Of a DNA stretch of 64,000 nucleotides, positions 33,868-42,616 are shown one piece after another; position 1 is the first letter of the stretch, and the number at the start of each line of letters is the position of its first letter. The DNA comes from Formivibrio citricus (GTDB lineage: Bacteria > Pseudomonadota > Gammaproteobacteria > Burkholderiales > Chitinibacteraceae), in contig NZ_FOVE01000016.1 in assembly GCF_900115065.1 (NCBI RefSeq), positions 1 through 64,000 of the forward strand, written 5' to 3'. Position numbers and translations under genes: made by a program. The notes beneath the pieces are model-generated. The model was not told the origin of the DNA. It ran no database searches and saw nothing but the letters and a program-made list of their open reading frames with translations.

Positions 33868-34326
33868 TTATTCGAGTGTTTGTACAAAAGCCAGCACTTC
33901 TGCAACGTGGTCCGGCACCTTTACACCACGCCACTCGCGCAGGATCTCTCCGTTGCGGCCGATGACGAAAGTGCTGCGTTCCACGCCTTGCACCTCTTTA
34001 CCATAGAGTTTTTTGGTTTTGATGACATTGAACGCCTGGCAGGCAATTTCATCCGGATCGGAAACCAGATCGAACGGATAGGCTTGCTTGGCTTTGAAGT
34101 TCTCGTGCGATTTGAGGCTGTCGCGCGACAGCCCGAACACCTTGCACCCAGCGGCCAAAAAGGCTTCGTGTGCATCGCGAAAATTGCCGCCTTCCGTGGT
34201 GCAGCCCGGCGTGTTGTCCTTGGGGTAGAAATAGAGCACGAATTTTTGCCCTTTCAGGCTTTCGGTATCGAACATGCCGTTGCTGGTCATCGGCAGGCGC
34301 AGGGCAGGGCAAGTTGTGTTGGTCAT
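33868..34326 (-). CDS. bcp: Peroxiredoxin of the Bcp/PrxQ group
   Basis: A protein of 152 residues. The peroxidatic Cys is in NTPGCTTEG (about residue 46) after FVLYFYPKD. The second Cys that PrxQ proteins often carry five residues later is missing (GGNF instead), so the enzyme is either 1-Cys or uses the later Cys in AAGCKVF. ATG 34326 has CAGGAGA upstream. Reduces hydroperoxides. Confidence 0.92.
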   Translation of the reverse strand: MTNTTCPALRLPMTSNGMFDTESLKGQKFVLYFYPKDNTPGCTTEGGNFRDAHEAFLAAGCKVFGLSRDSLKSHENFKAKQAYPFDLVSDPDEIACQAFNVIKTKKLYGKEVQGVERSTFVIGRNGEILREWRGVKVPDHVAEVLAFVQTLE

Positions 34327-34472
34327 CGGTGTTCTCCTGTTTTGATTTTGGTCGATGGGAAGTGCTTGGGCAAGCAGTGTTATCGATTGTCCGCATCCTT
34401 TGTTGGCTGGTGTATCCAGCCGCACGACGGCGGTCTAGAATGCTCGGATTCAATGGATATGGTGTCAGGATC

Positions 34473-35048
34473 ATGAGCATCAAGAGCGACAAGTGGATTC
34501 GCCGCATGGCGCAGCTGCACAGCATGATCGATCCGTTCGTGCCGGGGCAGGTCAAGATGGTTGATGGCCAGCGCATTGTTTCCTATGGCACATCCAGTTA
34601 CGGCTACGATATTCGCTGTGCAGACGAATTCAAGGTGTTCACCAACCTCAACAGCACGATCGTCGATCCGAAGAATTTCGATGAAAACAGCTTTGTCGAC
34701 GTATCCGGCAAAGGCTACTGCATCATCCCGCCCAACTCCTTCGCACTGGCCCGCACCGTCGAATACTTCCGCATCCCGCGCAACGTCCTGACGGTCTGCC
34801 TCGGCAAATCCACCTACGCGCGGTGCGGAATCATCGTGAACGTCACGCCATTCGAGCCGGAATGGGAAGGCTACGTGACGCTGGAGTTTTCCAATACCAC
34901 CCCGCTGCCGGCCAAGATCTATGCTAACGAAGGCGTGGCGCAGGTGCTGTTCTTCGAGGCGGATGCCGACGATGTCTGCGAGACCTCGTACCGGGATCGT
35001 GGCGGCAAGTATCAGGGGCAGGTGGGCGTGACTTTGCCCAAGACTTGA
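34473..35048 (+). CDS. dcd: dCTP deaminase
   Basis: A protein of 191 residues. The catalytic segment [19 protein letters not shown] and the C-terminal [13 protein letters not shown] are those of Dcd, a trimeric enzyme that makes dUTP from dCTP. The ATG at 34473 follows AGGATC; the frame extends upstream, opposite bcp, without similarity. Divergent from bcp. Confidence 0.96.
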   Translation: MSIKSDKWIRRMAQLHSMIDPFVPGQVKMVDGQRIVSYGTSSYGYDIRCADEFKVFTNLNSTIVDPKNFDENSFVDVSGKGYCIIPPNSFALARTVEYFRIPRNVLTVCLGKSTYARCGIIVNVTPFEPEWEGYVTLEFSNTTPLPAKIYANEGVAQVLFFEADADDVCETSYRDRGGKYQGQVGVTLPKT

Positions 35049-35058
35049 CTGAACTCAC

Positions 35059-35083
35059 AAGGCCGGTTCGCCGGCCTATTTTG
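35059..35083 (+). terminator. Terminator after dcd
   Basis: AAGGCCGG, loop TTCG, CCGGCCTATTTT. Confidence 0.75.
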
Positions 35084-35150
35084 ATGATTTACAGTATACA
35101 AATAAATATAATAATATCCGGCAATATCCACCAGTCGCAGGAAAAGCAAA

Positions 35151-35507
35151 ATGACCGCAAGCTACAAGGAACTGGCCTCCCAGATCGGCGGCAAGCTCAA
35201 GGAATTCAACAAGGACATTCCGGAGACGATGCAGGGCTTCATGCAGATGTCGAAGGCCACACATGCGGATGGCGCGCTGAGCGCCAAACACAAGGAACTG
35301 ATCGCCATGGCCATCGGCATTGCCGCGCGCTGCCAGGGATGTCTGGCGTTCCACGCCCAAACCTGCGTCAAGATGGGCGTGACCCGTGCAGAGTTTGAAG
35401 AGATGATTCAGGTCGCGGTATACATGGGCGGCGGCCCGTCGCTGATGACGGCAGCAGAGGCGTTGATTGCTTATGAAGAATGCGGCGGCGAAAAAGCCTC
35501 TGCTTGA
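35151..35507 (+). CDS. AhpD/carboxymuconolactone decarboxylase-like protein
   Basis: A protein of 118 residues with the AhpD-type core LSAKHKELIAMAIGIAARCQ, then GCLAFHAQTCVKMG. The CxxC plus His (CQGCLAFH) is the peroxidase-type active site of the CMD family. It probably reduces peroxides or acts as a thiol oxidoreductase; bcp lies nearby. Single gene with its own terminator. Confidence 0.88.
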   Translation: MTASYKELASQIGGKLKEFNKDIPETMQGFMQMSKATHADGALSAKHKELIAMAIGIAARCQGCLAFHAQTCVKMGVTRAEFEEMIQVAVYMGGGPSLMTAAEALIAYEECGGEKASA

Positions 35508-35537
35508 TGCGGTAAGCCTGTGCCTCCAAAAACGACG

Positions 35538-35566
35538 CGGCGCAGTTATGAAACTGCGCCGTTTTC
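35538..35566 (+). terminator. Terminator after the AhpD-like gene
   Basis: CGGCGCAGTT, loop ATG, AAACTGCGCCG, then TTTTC. Confidence 0.75.
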
Positions 35567-35615
35567 ATTGTGGCTTCTTTGGTAGAATGCCGCTTTTAAC
35601 GTGATTCGAACCGCC

Positions 35616-36995
35616 ATGCTGACCGTCTACAACACCCTTGCCCGCGAAAAACAGGAATTCCGCCCCATCGAACCCGGCAAGGTGCGCATGTATGTCTGCG
35701 GCATGACGGTGTATGACCTCTGTCATGTCGGGCATGCGCGCATGCTCTCGTCATTCGACGTGATCTATCGCTGGCTCAAGGCATCGGGTTTTGATGTAAC
35801 TTATGTGCGCAATATCACGGACATCGACGACAAGATCATCAAGCGCGCCGCGGAAAACGGCGAACCGATCGAGGCGCTGACCGAACGGACCATCCGCCTC
35901 ATGCAGGAGGACTGCGCTGCACTCAGCTTGCTGCCGCCCACCGTTGAGCCGCGCGCAACCCTGCATATCGACGACATGCTGGCGCTGATTGGCAAGCTGA
36001 TTGCCAAGGGGCGCGCGTATCCGGCCAGTAATGGCGATGTGTACTACGCGGTGCGCGAATTTCCAGGCTACGGCAAGTTGTCCGGCAAGTCCCTGGAAGA
36101 CCTGCGTGCCGGCGAGCGCGTGGCGGTGGATGAATTCAAGCGCGATCCGCTCGACTTCGTGCTGTGGAAAGCCGCCAAGCCGGGCGAGCCCTACTGGGAT
36201 TCGCCGTGGGGCAAGGGTCGTCCGGGCTGGCATATCGAATGCTCGGCCATGAGCTGCCGCCATCTGGGCGAGCAATTCGACATCCACGGGGGCGGGGCCG
36301 ATTTGCAGTTCCCGCACCATGAAAACGAGATTGCCCAATCCGAAGGTGCGCATGACCACGGTTATGTGAACTACTGGCTGCACAACGGTTTTGTGCAGGT
36401 CGACGGCGAGAAGATGTCCAAATCGCTGGGCAATTTCTTCACAATCCGCGATGTGTTGCAGCATTTCGACGGTGAAGTGATCCGCTATTTGATCGTCCGC
36501 GCACACTACCGTAGCCCGATCAATTTTGCCGATACCCTGCTGGAAGATGCACGCCAGGGGCTGACCCGTCTTTACACGGCCTTGAAGGGGATTGAGCTGC
36601 CTGCGGCAGGGGAAATCGATTGGGCCAACCCGTTTGCCGCCCGCTTCAAGCGCGCGATGGACGACGACTTCAATACGCCCGAAGCAGTGGCGGTGCTGTT
36701 CGATCTGGCGGGCGAAGTCAACAAGACCAAAGACGCGGCGATTGCACTGCTGCTCAAGCAACTGGGCGGCATTCTGGGCTTGCTGGATCGTGATCCGGTC
36801 GCCTTCCTGCAAAGCGGCGTTCCGGTTGCCGAGGGGGCTTTGACATCGGAAGAGGTCGAAGCGCTGATCGCCGCGCGCAAGACTGCCCGTGCAGCCAAAG
36901 ATTTTGCCGAATCGGACCGTATCCGCAAGGAACTGGACGATAAAGGTATTCTGCTGGAAGATGGGCCGCAGGGAACGACCTGGCGCCGGAAGTAG
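35616..36995 (+). CDS. cysS: Cysteinyl-tRNA synthetase
   Basis: A protein of 459 residues. The class I signatures are HVGHARM (HIGH box, about 36-42) and KMSKS (about 268-272); the zinc site uses Cys in YVCGMTVYD and [10 protein letters not shown] with HHENE. The start is put at ATG 35616 (MLTVYNTL, the usual family start) rather than the GTG at 35601. Charges tRNA-Cys. Confidence 0.97.
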   Translation: MLTVYNTLAREKQEFRPIEPGKVRMYVCGMTVYDLCHVGHARMLSSFDVIYRWLKASGFDVTYVRNITDIDDKIIKRAAENGEPIEALTERTIRLMQEDCAALSLLPPTVEPRATLHIDDMLALIGKLIAKGRAYPASNGDVYYAVREFPGYGKLSGKSLEDLRAGERVAVDEFKRDPLDFVLWKAAKPGEPYWDSPWGKGRPGWHIECSAMSCRHLGEQFDIHGGGADLQFPHHENEIAQSEGAHDHGYVNYWLHNGFVQVDGEKMSKSLGNFFTIRDVLQHFDGEVIRYLIVRAHYRSPINFADTLLEDARQGLTRLYTALKGIELPAAGEIDWANPFAARFKRAMDDDFNTPEAVAVLFDLAGEVNKTKDAAIALLLKQLGGILGLLDRDPVAFLQSGVPVAEGALTSEEVEALIAARKTARAAKDFAESDRIRKELDDKGILLEDGPQGTTWRRK

Positions 36996-37003
36996 GCAGC
37001 TAC

Positions 37004-37112
37004 GCCTTCGCATCTGGCAGTCGGGCGGTGCTCGGAATCCTCATGTACCCCCTGTACATTCAGGTTCCTGCGCTCCGTCCTTCTGCCACCTGCTTTGGCT
37101 TGCTCGCCTACT
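37004..37112. repeat. Dispersed palindromic repeat B, copy 1
   Basis: The segment CTTCGCATCTGGCAGTCGGG...TACTG matches 42478-42573. Its core (37035-37067) is an imperfect inverted repeat around CATGTAC...TGTACAT. It sits just after the cysS stop. Confidence 0.7.
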
Positions 37113-37146
37113 GTAAAGAGTCTCAAAACCGGCTTGGCAGACATCC

Positions 37147-37173
37147 AACGGCCGCTTCGGCGGCCGTTTTTTT
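37147..37173 (+). terminator. Terminator upstream of the kinase gene
   Basis: AACGGCCGC, loop TTCG, GCGGCCGTTTTTTT. Confidence 0.85.
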
Positions 37174-37233
37174 GCCTTCTGGTTTTCGGTAATCGCTATA
37201 CTTCAAAACATCCATTGGGAGACGACAGGCAAC

Positions 37234-39588
37234 ATGGCTGAACTGGGTGGTGGGCGTTTTCGCATTGAGCGCAACCTTGGGCAGGGTGCCCAGGGATCTG
37301 TTTTTCTGGCTCACGATACCCGGCTTGACCGCAAGGTGGCCATCAAGTTGCTGCGCCCGGACCAAGCACCGAAGAGCCTGGATGAAGCCCGTTTGGTCAG
37401 CAAACTGCAACATCCCAATGTGGTAGCGTTGCATGACGTGTTTATCGAAAGCGGCCGAACGGGATTGGTGTTTGAGTACGTAGAGGGTGAAACCCTCTCT
37501 GAATATCTACGGCGCGAAGGTGCGCAGACCCCAGTCCGTGCTGTCGAACTGATGCTGGGAATCCTGGATGGTTTGGCCAGCGCCCATGCGCAGGGAATCA
37601 TCCACCGCGACATCAAGCCGCAGAACATCATGATCGATAGCAGCGGCCGTCCCCGTATCATGGATTTCGGCGTGGCGACCCGCAATGCCGGCGAATCCGG
37701 CATGACAGGAACCGTCGGCTACATGGCGCCGGAAATGCTCAAGAACATGCCGGTAGAAGCGCAGGCGGACATTTTCGCTGCCGGGATGACGCTCTACCAG
37801 ATGCTGACCGGCCGGTTGCCGGTAGAGGGGGGATCGCTCTTTGCCACGCTCAATCGCATTGCCAACGAAAAGATCGCACCGCCTTCGTCTATTCGTCCCG
37901 GGATTGACGAACAACTCGATCATCTGGTGATGGTGGCCCTGTTCAAGGAACCGCAGGAACGATACGCCAACGTTTCCGCCATGCGCGAGGCATTAACGGA
38001 CTGGCTGGAGGCCGGCAAAAACGAGCCGGCAAAAGAGGGCGCGGGCGGCAGTCGCAACAGCACGCTGGATTTCCTGCTGCGCCGCATGAGCCACACGGCG
38101 GATTTTCCCGCGCTCTCCCAGACAATCAGCGCCATCAACCGCATCAACAATTCCGATTCCGAGCGTCTGCAGAGCCTGTCCGCAGCAATCCTCAAGGATT
38201 TCTCGCTGACCAACAAATTGCTGCGTATCGTCAATTCGGCGACTTATGGCCAGTTCGGCGGCGCGATCAGCACGGTTTCGCGTGCCATCGTAATCCTTGG
38301 TTTCGACCACATCCGCAATCTGGCGGTGACGCTGCTGCTGTTCGAGCACATGCGCAACAAGACCCAAGCCGAGCAATTGCGCGAAGCTTCGCTGAAGAGC
38401 TTTTTCGGCGGTCTGTTGGCAAGCACGCTGGGCAAGAAAAGCGGTTGGCGTGAAGTCGAAGAGCTGCAGATTTGCGGTATGTTCCATCACTTGGGCAAGC
38501 TGCTGACGCTTTACTATTTCCACGAGGAAAGCCAGCAGATCGCCAAGCGAGTGGAGCAAACCGGGGAGGACGAGCAGGTCGCGGCCGAGGCCGTTCTGGG
38601 AATCAGTTATCAGGATTTGGCTGTGGGCGTGTCGGGGAGCTGGAATTTCCCCGAACGCATCGTCGGCAGCATGCGCCCCATGCCGGAGGGGCCGATCAGG
38701 CAGCCCCAGTCCCAAATCGAAAAATTACGCTTCTTTGCCAACCTGTCGGGCGACCTGTTGCCCCTGATCGAGCAATCGCCGGCCAATGCGGACAAGTTCC
38801 TGGCCAAGGTCATGGGCAAGTATGCCAAAGTGGTCAACTGGCCGGCCAGAGATTACCAGGGCATGATTCAGGAGGCGGCAGACCATTACCTGCATTACCT
38901 GTCCATCCTCGGTGTCGAGCAGCGCGGCAGCAGTTTCTGCAAGCGTCTGCGCCAAACCGCTGGACACGCGCCCGCGGCCGATGAAGCAGGCTTCGCGACC
39001 GGGGATGTCGGGATCGAAGAAGCACTGCAGGCTGCTGAAGTACAGGCCGAGGATTCGGCTCCGCTCGACCCCGCGGCCATTCTTTCCGCTGGCGTTCAGG
39101 ACATCACCAACACCTTGGTGAGCAACTTCAATCTCAACGATCTGCTACGCATGACCCTTGAAACCATGTACCGCGGCATCGGCTTCGAGCGCGTGATCTT
39201 CTGTACGCGCGACACCAAGCGCCCGATGATGCTGGCGCGCTTCGGCTTCGGCTTGGACATTCAGCAAATAACAGCGAAATTCAGCTTCGACATCAGCCAG
39301 ACCAATGACGTTTTCCAGCTTGCGCTGGCGCGCAACGCCGACGTGCTGATCGAAGACATCGACGCCGAATCGATCAAGGCGCGTATCCCGTCCTGGTACA
39401 GGGCAGCGGTTCCCGCCAAAACCTTCATTGTTTTTCCTGTCGTACTCGACAAGAAACCCATCGGTCTTTTCTACGGCGACCGCACGCAAGCCCACTCGCT
39501 CAAGATCCCCCCGGAGCAATTGAACCTGCTCAAGACCTTGCGCAATCAGGCTATCTTGGCGATCCGCCAGAAACAGTTCGGCGGCTGA
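37234..39588 (+). CDS. Ser/Thr protein kinase - HDOD - GAF fusion protein
   Basis: A protein of 784 residues with three signalling domains. Residues 8-265 are a eukaryotic-type kinase: glycine loop GQGAQGSV, Lys38 in VAIKLL, HRDIKPQN with D126, DFG at 144-146 and APE in MAPEML. Residues about 280-500 are an HDOD domain (LSQTISAINRINNSDSERLQ, SLTNKLLRIVNSATYG). Residues about 620-780 are GAF-like (LLRMTLETMYRGIGFERVIF, FYGDRTQAHSLK). There is no membrane segment, so it is cytosolic. HDOD proteins act in signalling without catalysis; here the kinase may act on itself or a partner in response to a GAF ligand. Single gene. Confidence 0.9.
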   Translation: MAELGGGRFRIERNLGQGAQGSVFLAHDTRLDRKVAIKLLRPDQAPKSLDEARLVSKLQHPNVVALHDVFIESGRTGLVFEYVEGETLSEYLRREGAQTPVRAVELMLGILDGLASAHAQGIIHRDIKPQNIMIDSSGRPRIMDFGVATRNAGESGMTGTVGYMAPEMLKNMPVEAQADIFAAGMTLYQMLTGRLPVEGGSLFATLNRIANEKIAPPSSIRPGIDEQLDHLVMVALFKEPQERYANVSAMREALTDWLEAGKNEPAKEGAGGSRNSTLDFLLRRMSHTADFPALSQTISAINRINNSDSERLQSLSAAILKDFSLTNKLLRIVNSATYGQFGGAISTVSRAIVILGFDHIRNLAVTLLLFEHMRNKTQAEQLREASLKSFFGGLLASTLGKKSGWREVEELQICGMFHHLGKLLTLYYFHEESQQIAKRVEQTGEDEQVAAEAVLGISYQDLAVGVSGSWNFPERIVGSMRPMPEGPIRQPQSQIEKLRFFANLSGDLLPLIEQSPANADKFLAKVMGKYAKVVNWPARDYQGMIQEAADHYLHYLSILGVEQRGSSFCKRLRQTAGHAPAADEAGFATGDVGIEEALQAAEVQAEDSAPLDPAAILSAGVQDITNTLVSNFNLNDLLRMTLETMYRGIGFERVIFCTRDTKRPMMLARFGFGLDIQQITAKFSFDISQTNDVFQLALARNADVLIEDIDAESIKARIPSWYRAAVPAKTFIVFPVVLDKKPIGLFYGDRTQAHSLKIPPEQLNLLKTLRNQAILAIRQKQFGG

Positions 39589-39596
39589 TTTATCTT

Positions 39597-39790
39597 GAAT
39601 TTCTCACCACAGAGACACAGAGACACAGAGGCAAAGCAAGCAGGGCGGAAAAGCGGAGCGCCTTCCGACAGTTGCATGTCGGATGGCGCCTGCGGCTTAT
39701 CCAACCTACGCTTGTTCATCCATCAAGTGAGGTAATCTCAAGGCATAAGAGCCCATTTTTCTCTGCGCATCTGTGGTTCAACTGAAGTTT
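39597..39790. repeat. Mosaic intergenic repeat region
   Basis: CACCACAGAGACACAGAGAC and a partly matching CTCTGCGCATCTGTGGTT lie at opposite ends; between them is GTCGGATGGCGCCTGCGGCT, a familiar REP-like segment. No ORF. It separates the convergent kinase and malQ genes. Confidence 0.5.
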
Positions 39791-39795
39791 TCGGA

Positions 39796-41358
39796 TCAAC
39801 GGCTTTTGTCGTTGCAGTCCAACACCACTCTGCCATACAACTCGCCCAGCTCACGCAAACTCACCGCGCTTTGCCGGTGCAGGTTTTCCAGTTGCCCGGC
39901 GCTGTAGCGCCATTGCCAGTTGCCTTGGGCCACGCCGGGCGTATTGAAGCGTGCGTTTGAATCCAGCGCGAGCAAATCCTGCAGCGGAATGATTGCGAGC
40001 TTGCAGACCGACTCGTACGCGGTGCGGATGAAATCCCAGGCAATGTCTTCCCCGCTGACGCGCAGGTAGCGGCGCACATGGTCGCGTACCTTTTCGTCGG
40101 CGTGCGCGTACCAACCGCGCGTGGTGTCGTTGTCGTGGGTACCGGGGTAGACAACACAATTGGCGGTCAGGTTGTGCGGCAGGTAATCGTTGTCGGCATC
40201 ACCGCCGAAAGCGAATTGCAGGATCGCCATGCCGGGCAGCCCGGTCGCATGGCGCAAATCGTGCACGGAAGGTAGAAGGTCGCCGAGGTCTTCGGCAATC
40301 AGCCGCGCGAGCGGAAATTCGCGCGCTACAGCAGCAAAGAAGGCCAGCCCCGGCCCGTTTTCCCAACACCCGGTCTTGGCACTTAGGGCATCGGCGGGAA
40401 TGGCCCAGTAGGTATCGAAGGCGCGGAAGTGGTCGATGCGCAGCACGTCGCACAGCTCAAAGTTGGCGCGCAGGCGCTTGCGCCACCAACTGAAGCCATC
40501 CCGCGCATGCGCCTCCCAGTCGTAAAGCGGATTGCCCCAAAGCTGGCCGTTAGCGGAAAAATAATCGGGCGGCACGCCGGCCACGCACTGCGGCTGGCCG
40601 GTCTGCGGGTCGATCCGGAACAACTCCGGACGCGACCAGACATCCGCGCTGTCCGGTGCGACGAAGATCGGAGCATCACCGATGATCTCGATACCGCGCG
40701 CCTTGGCCTGCGCCCGGACTTGTTGCCATTGCCCGAAAAACAGGTACTGGAAAAACGCATGCGCCTCGGCACATTCCGTCACGCTGGCCGGCAACTGCGC
40801 TAAATCGACACGATGCAGGAAACGCTGTTCCTCCGGCCATTGCCACCACGGCAGGCCGCCATGATGTGCCTTGAGTGCGAGGAACAAGCAGTACGGCATC
40901 AGCCAGTCGCGGTGCGCTTCCTTGAATGCCGGATAATTGCCGTAAGGCAGCCCGCCATAACCCGCCTGGGCAAAGGCATGGAAAGCCTTGAACAGCACTG
41001 GCCACTTGCGCAGGTACAACTCGCCGAAATCGACGTGCTCCTGCGGCAACTCGGCAAGTGGCAAGAGATCGGCGGCATCGAGCAAACCGTGTTCCTGCAA
41101 CGCTACCAAATTGATGAGATAGGGATTGCCGGCGAACGCGGAAAAGCACTGGTAAGGCGAATCACCAAAGCCTGTCGGCCCAAGCGGGCAGACCTGCCAG
41201 TAACGGATACCGGAATCGGCCAGAAAATCCAGCCAGCGCGTAACGGCGTCATCCAGCACCCCGCTGCCCTGTGCGCCGGGGAAACTCGTCGGATGCAGCA
41301 GGACGCCTGCAGCGCGGTGCTGGAGCCAGTTGAACAGGGGAGTGGAGTTTGCGGGCAT
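39796..41358 (-). CDS. malQ: 4-alpha-glucanotransferase (amylomaltase)
   Basis: A protein of 520 residues of GH77. The N-terminal RAAGVLLHPTSFPG and SPYQCFSAFAGNPYLI, the nucleophile region LRIDHFRAFDTYWAIPA, the acid/base region IAEDLGDLLPSV and TGLPGMAILQFAF with THDNDTTRGW are all present. It transfers glucan chains in glycogen or maltodextrin metabolism. The start at 41358 is chosen on similarity; the frame extends 93 bp further. No other glycogen genes are close. Confidence 0.95.
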   Translation of the reverse strand: MPANSTPLFNWLQHRAAGVLLHPTSFPGAQGSGVLDDAVTRWLDFLADSGIRYWQVCPLGPTGFGDSPYQCFSAFAGNPYLINLVALQEHGLLDAADLLPLAELPQEHVDFGELYLRKWPVLFKAFHAFAQAGYGGLPYGNYPAFKEAHRDWLMPYCLFLALKAHHGGLPWWQWPEEQRFLHRVDLAQLPASVTECAEAHAFFQYLFFGQWQQVRAQAKARGIEIIGDAPIFVAPDSADVWSRPELFRIDPQTGQPQCVAGVPPDYFSANGQLWGNPLYDWEAHARDGFSWWRKRLRANFELCDVLRIDHFRAFDTYWAIPADALSAKTGCWENGPGLAFFAAVAREFPLARLIAEDLGDLLPSVHDLRHATGLPGMAILQFAFGGDADNDYLPHNLTANCVVYPGTHDNDTTRGWYAHADEKVRDHVRRYLRVSGEDIAWDFIRTAYESVCKLAIIPLQDLLALDSNARFNTPGVAQGNWQWRYSAGQLENLHRQSAVSLRELGELYGRVVLDCNDKSR

Positions 41359-41476
41359 GTTTGGGTTGTGAGTCAGGGTCGATTCGCAATGTATGGATTC
41401 GCGAAGCAATCCGCCAAGAGGTACTCCAAGCAACGGAGCAGGCCGAGTCACTATTGCTTCAATTCTGCCTTACGGG

Positions 41477-41956
41477 TTAAGCCAATCCTTTATAACCTTT
41501 GTTTTCTATCTCCAAATGTTGCGCAATCTGCTCGCAGCAGGATTCGGCAACAGATATGTTTTTTCCAGTCTTGTAAGCAAGTTTGAGCAACTCTGTTGTT
41601 TCATAGCCATGTGTACCTACCTCGACGATCAGGTATGTTTGCCAGCCCCCCGCTACTCTGGCCCGAACCCAAGCAACGCCCGACAACTCTTTGTGCTTTT
41701 CTCTCACTAGCCATCCAAGAAAGGTGGTGTAGGTGGCCACAAATTTCGGGGATGCAGCAAGCGCATTTTTTTGTCTAAACCCCGCTAACACTACAAGTAC
41801 CAAATAAATGGTGCAAATTACGATTAAAGCAGTTAGTCGATACCTGGAGTGGGCAAACAATATCCACAGTTGCGCAGACGGAGCAAGTAGTCCTCCGGTA
41901 ACCAGACACCAGCGCGTTCTTTCTATCAAAGGGTAGGATGTGAGTTCGACAACCAT
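41477..41956 (-). CDS. Small membrane protein of unknown function
   Basis: A protein of 159 residues with two predicted TM helices (about 15-35 and 40-60) followed by a soluble part of about 95 residues (TYTTFLGWLVREKHKELSGV, AGGWQTYLIVEVGTHGYETT). I do not recognise the family. Codon use is less G+C-rich than in neighbours, and the gene lies beside a repeat, so it may be a recent arrival. Confidence 0.55.
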   Translation of the reverse strand: MVVELTSYPLIERTRWCLVTGGLLAPSAQLWILFAHSRYRLTALIVICTIYLVLVVLAGFRQKNALAASPKFVATYTTFLGWLVREKHKELSGVAWVRARVAGGWQTYLIVEVGTHGYETTELLKLAYKTGKNISVAESCCEQIAQHLEIENKGYKGLA

Positions 41957-41981
41957 ATTGGCTTTTTAGAATAGTGGTTTC

Positions 41982-42074
41982 GTAGGGCGGGTCATTGACC
42001 CGCGCTGCGCAATGTTTGTTTAGCCTTCGGCAATCTTGATTCGGCGGGTTACGCCTGCGGCTAACCCGCCCTAC
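41982..42074. repeat. REP-like inverted repeat element
   Basis: GTAGGGCGGGT at the left and ACCCGCCCTAC at the right are exact inverted ends of a 93-bp element with further internal arms (GGCGGGTTACGCCTGCGGCT). A common type of proteobacterial intergenic repeat. Confidence 0.7.
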
Positions 42075-42110
42075 CATCGGACTTTCTTCGTGGTGCCGCT
42101 CAATACGCAC

Positions 42111-42140
42111 AAAGCGGGCCGCCCAAGCAAGCCCGCTTTG
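42111..42140 (-). terminator. Possible terminator of the HU gene
   Basis: AAAGCGGGC and GCCCGCTTT form a 9-bp stem around a 12-nt loop just after the HU stop; the T-run is weak. Confidence 0.5.
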
Positions 42141-42156
42141 TTTGGAGCCAAACAGT

Positions 42157-42435
42157 TTACTGATCGACCGTATCGCGCAGCAGCTTGGCAGCGGCAAACG
42201 CAGGGACTTTGCGCGCCGGGATCTTGATGGTGGCGCCGGTGGCAGGGTTGCGACCCTCGCGGGCGGGTTTTTGCTTCACGGTGAACTTGCCCACGCCGGG
42301 CAGGACGAATTCGCCTTCTTCGACAAGACTGGCGCGCAGGATGTCGCCAAGGGCTTCGACGAAGGCTTCCGTCGTTGCGCGGGATTGGTTGGTGTGGTCG
42401 ATCAGGGCATCAATCAGTTCTTTTTTGGTACGCAT
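42157..42435 (-). CDS. HU-family DNA-binding protein
   Basis: A protein of 92 residues with the HU/IHF fold: KKELIDALIDHTNQSRATTE helices, GVGKFTVKQKPAREGRNP beta-arm start, and ATGATIKIPARKVPAF. The RNPATG arm motif is complete. The start is ATG 42435; upstream in-frame sequence lies in repeat B and is not coding. A general nucleoid protein. Confidence 0.93.
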   Translation of the reverse strand: MRTKKELIDALIDHTNQSRATTEAFVEALGDILRASLVEEGEFVLPGVGKFTVKQKPAREGRNPATGATIKIPARKVPAFAAAKLLRDTVDQ

Positions 42436-42477
42436 CGGGTTTCTCGCAAACTGGGGTTGTCGGAGGGCGGTCGGCTG

Positions 42478-42573
42478 TGCCTTTGCATCTGGCGGTCGGC
42501 GGAGCCCGGAATTCTCATGTACGCCATGTACATTCCGGTTCCTGCGCCACCTGCTATGGCCCGCTCGTCTGCT
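42478..42573. repeat. Dispersed palindromic repeat B, copy 2
   Basis: Matches 37004-37112 with scattered differences; the core inverted repeat (42509-42541) is GAATTCTCATGTAC followed by TGTACATTCCGGTTC. It lies between HU and hrpA. Confidence 0.7.
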
Positions 42574-42616
42574 GAAGAAGCTCGGAGCACAGCACCCACC
42601 AGCATAGCAGGTGTTT

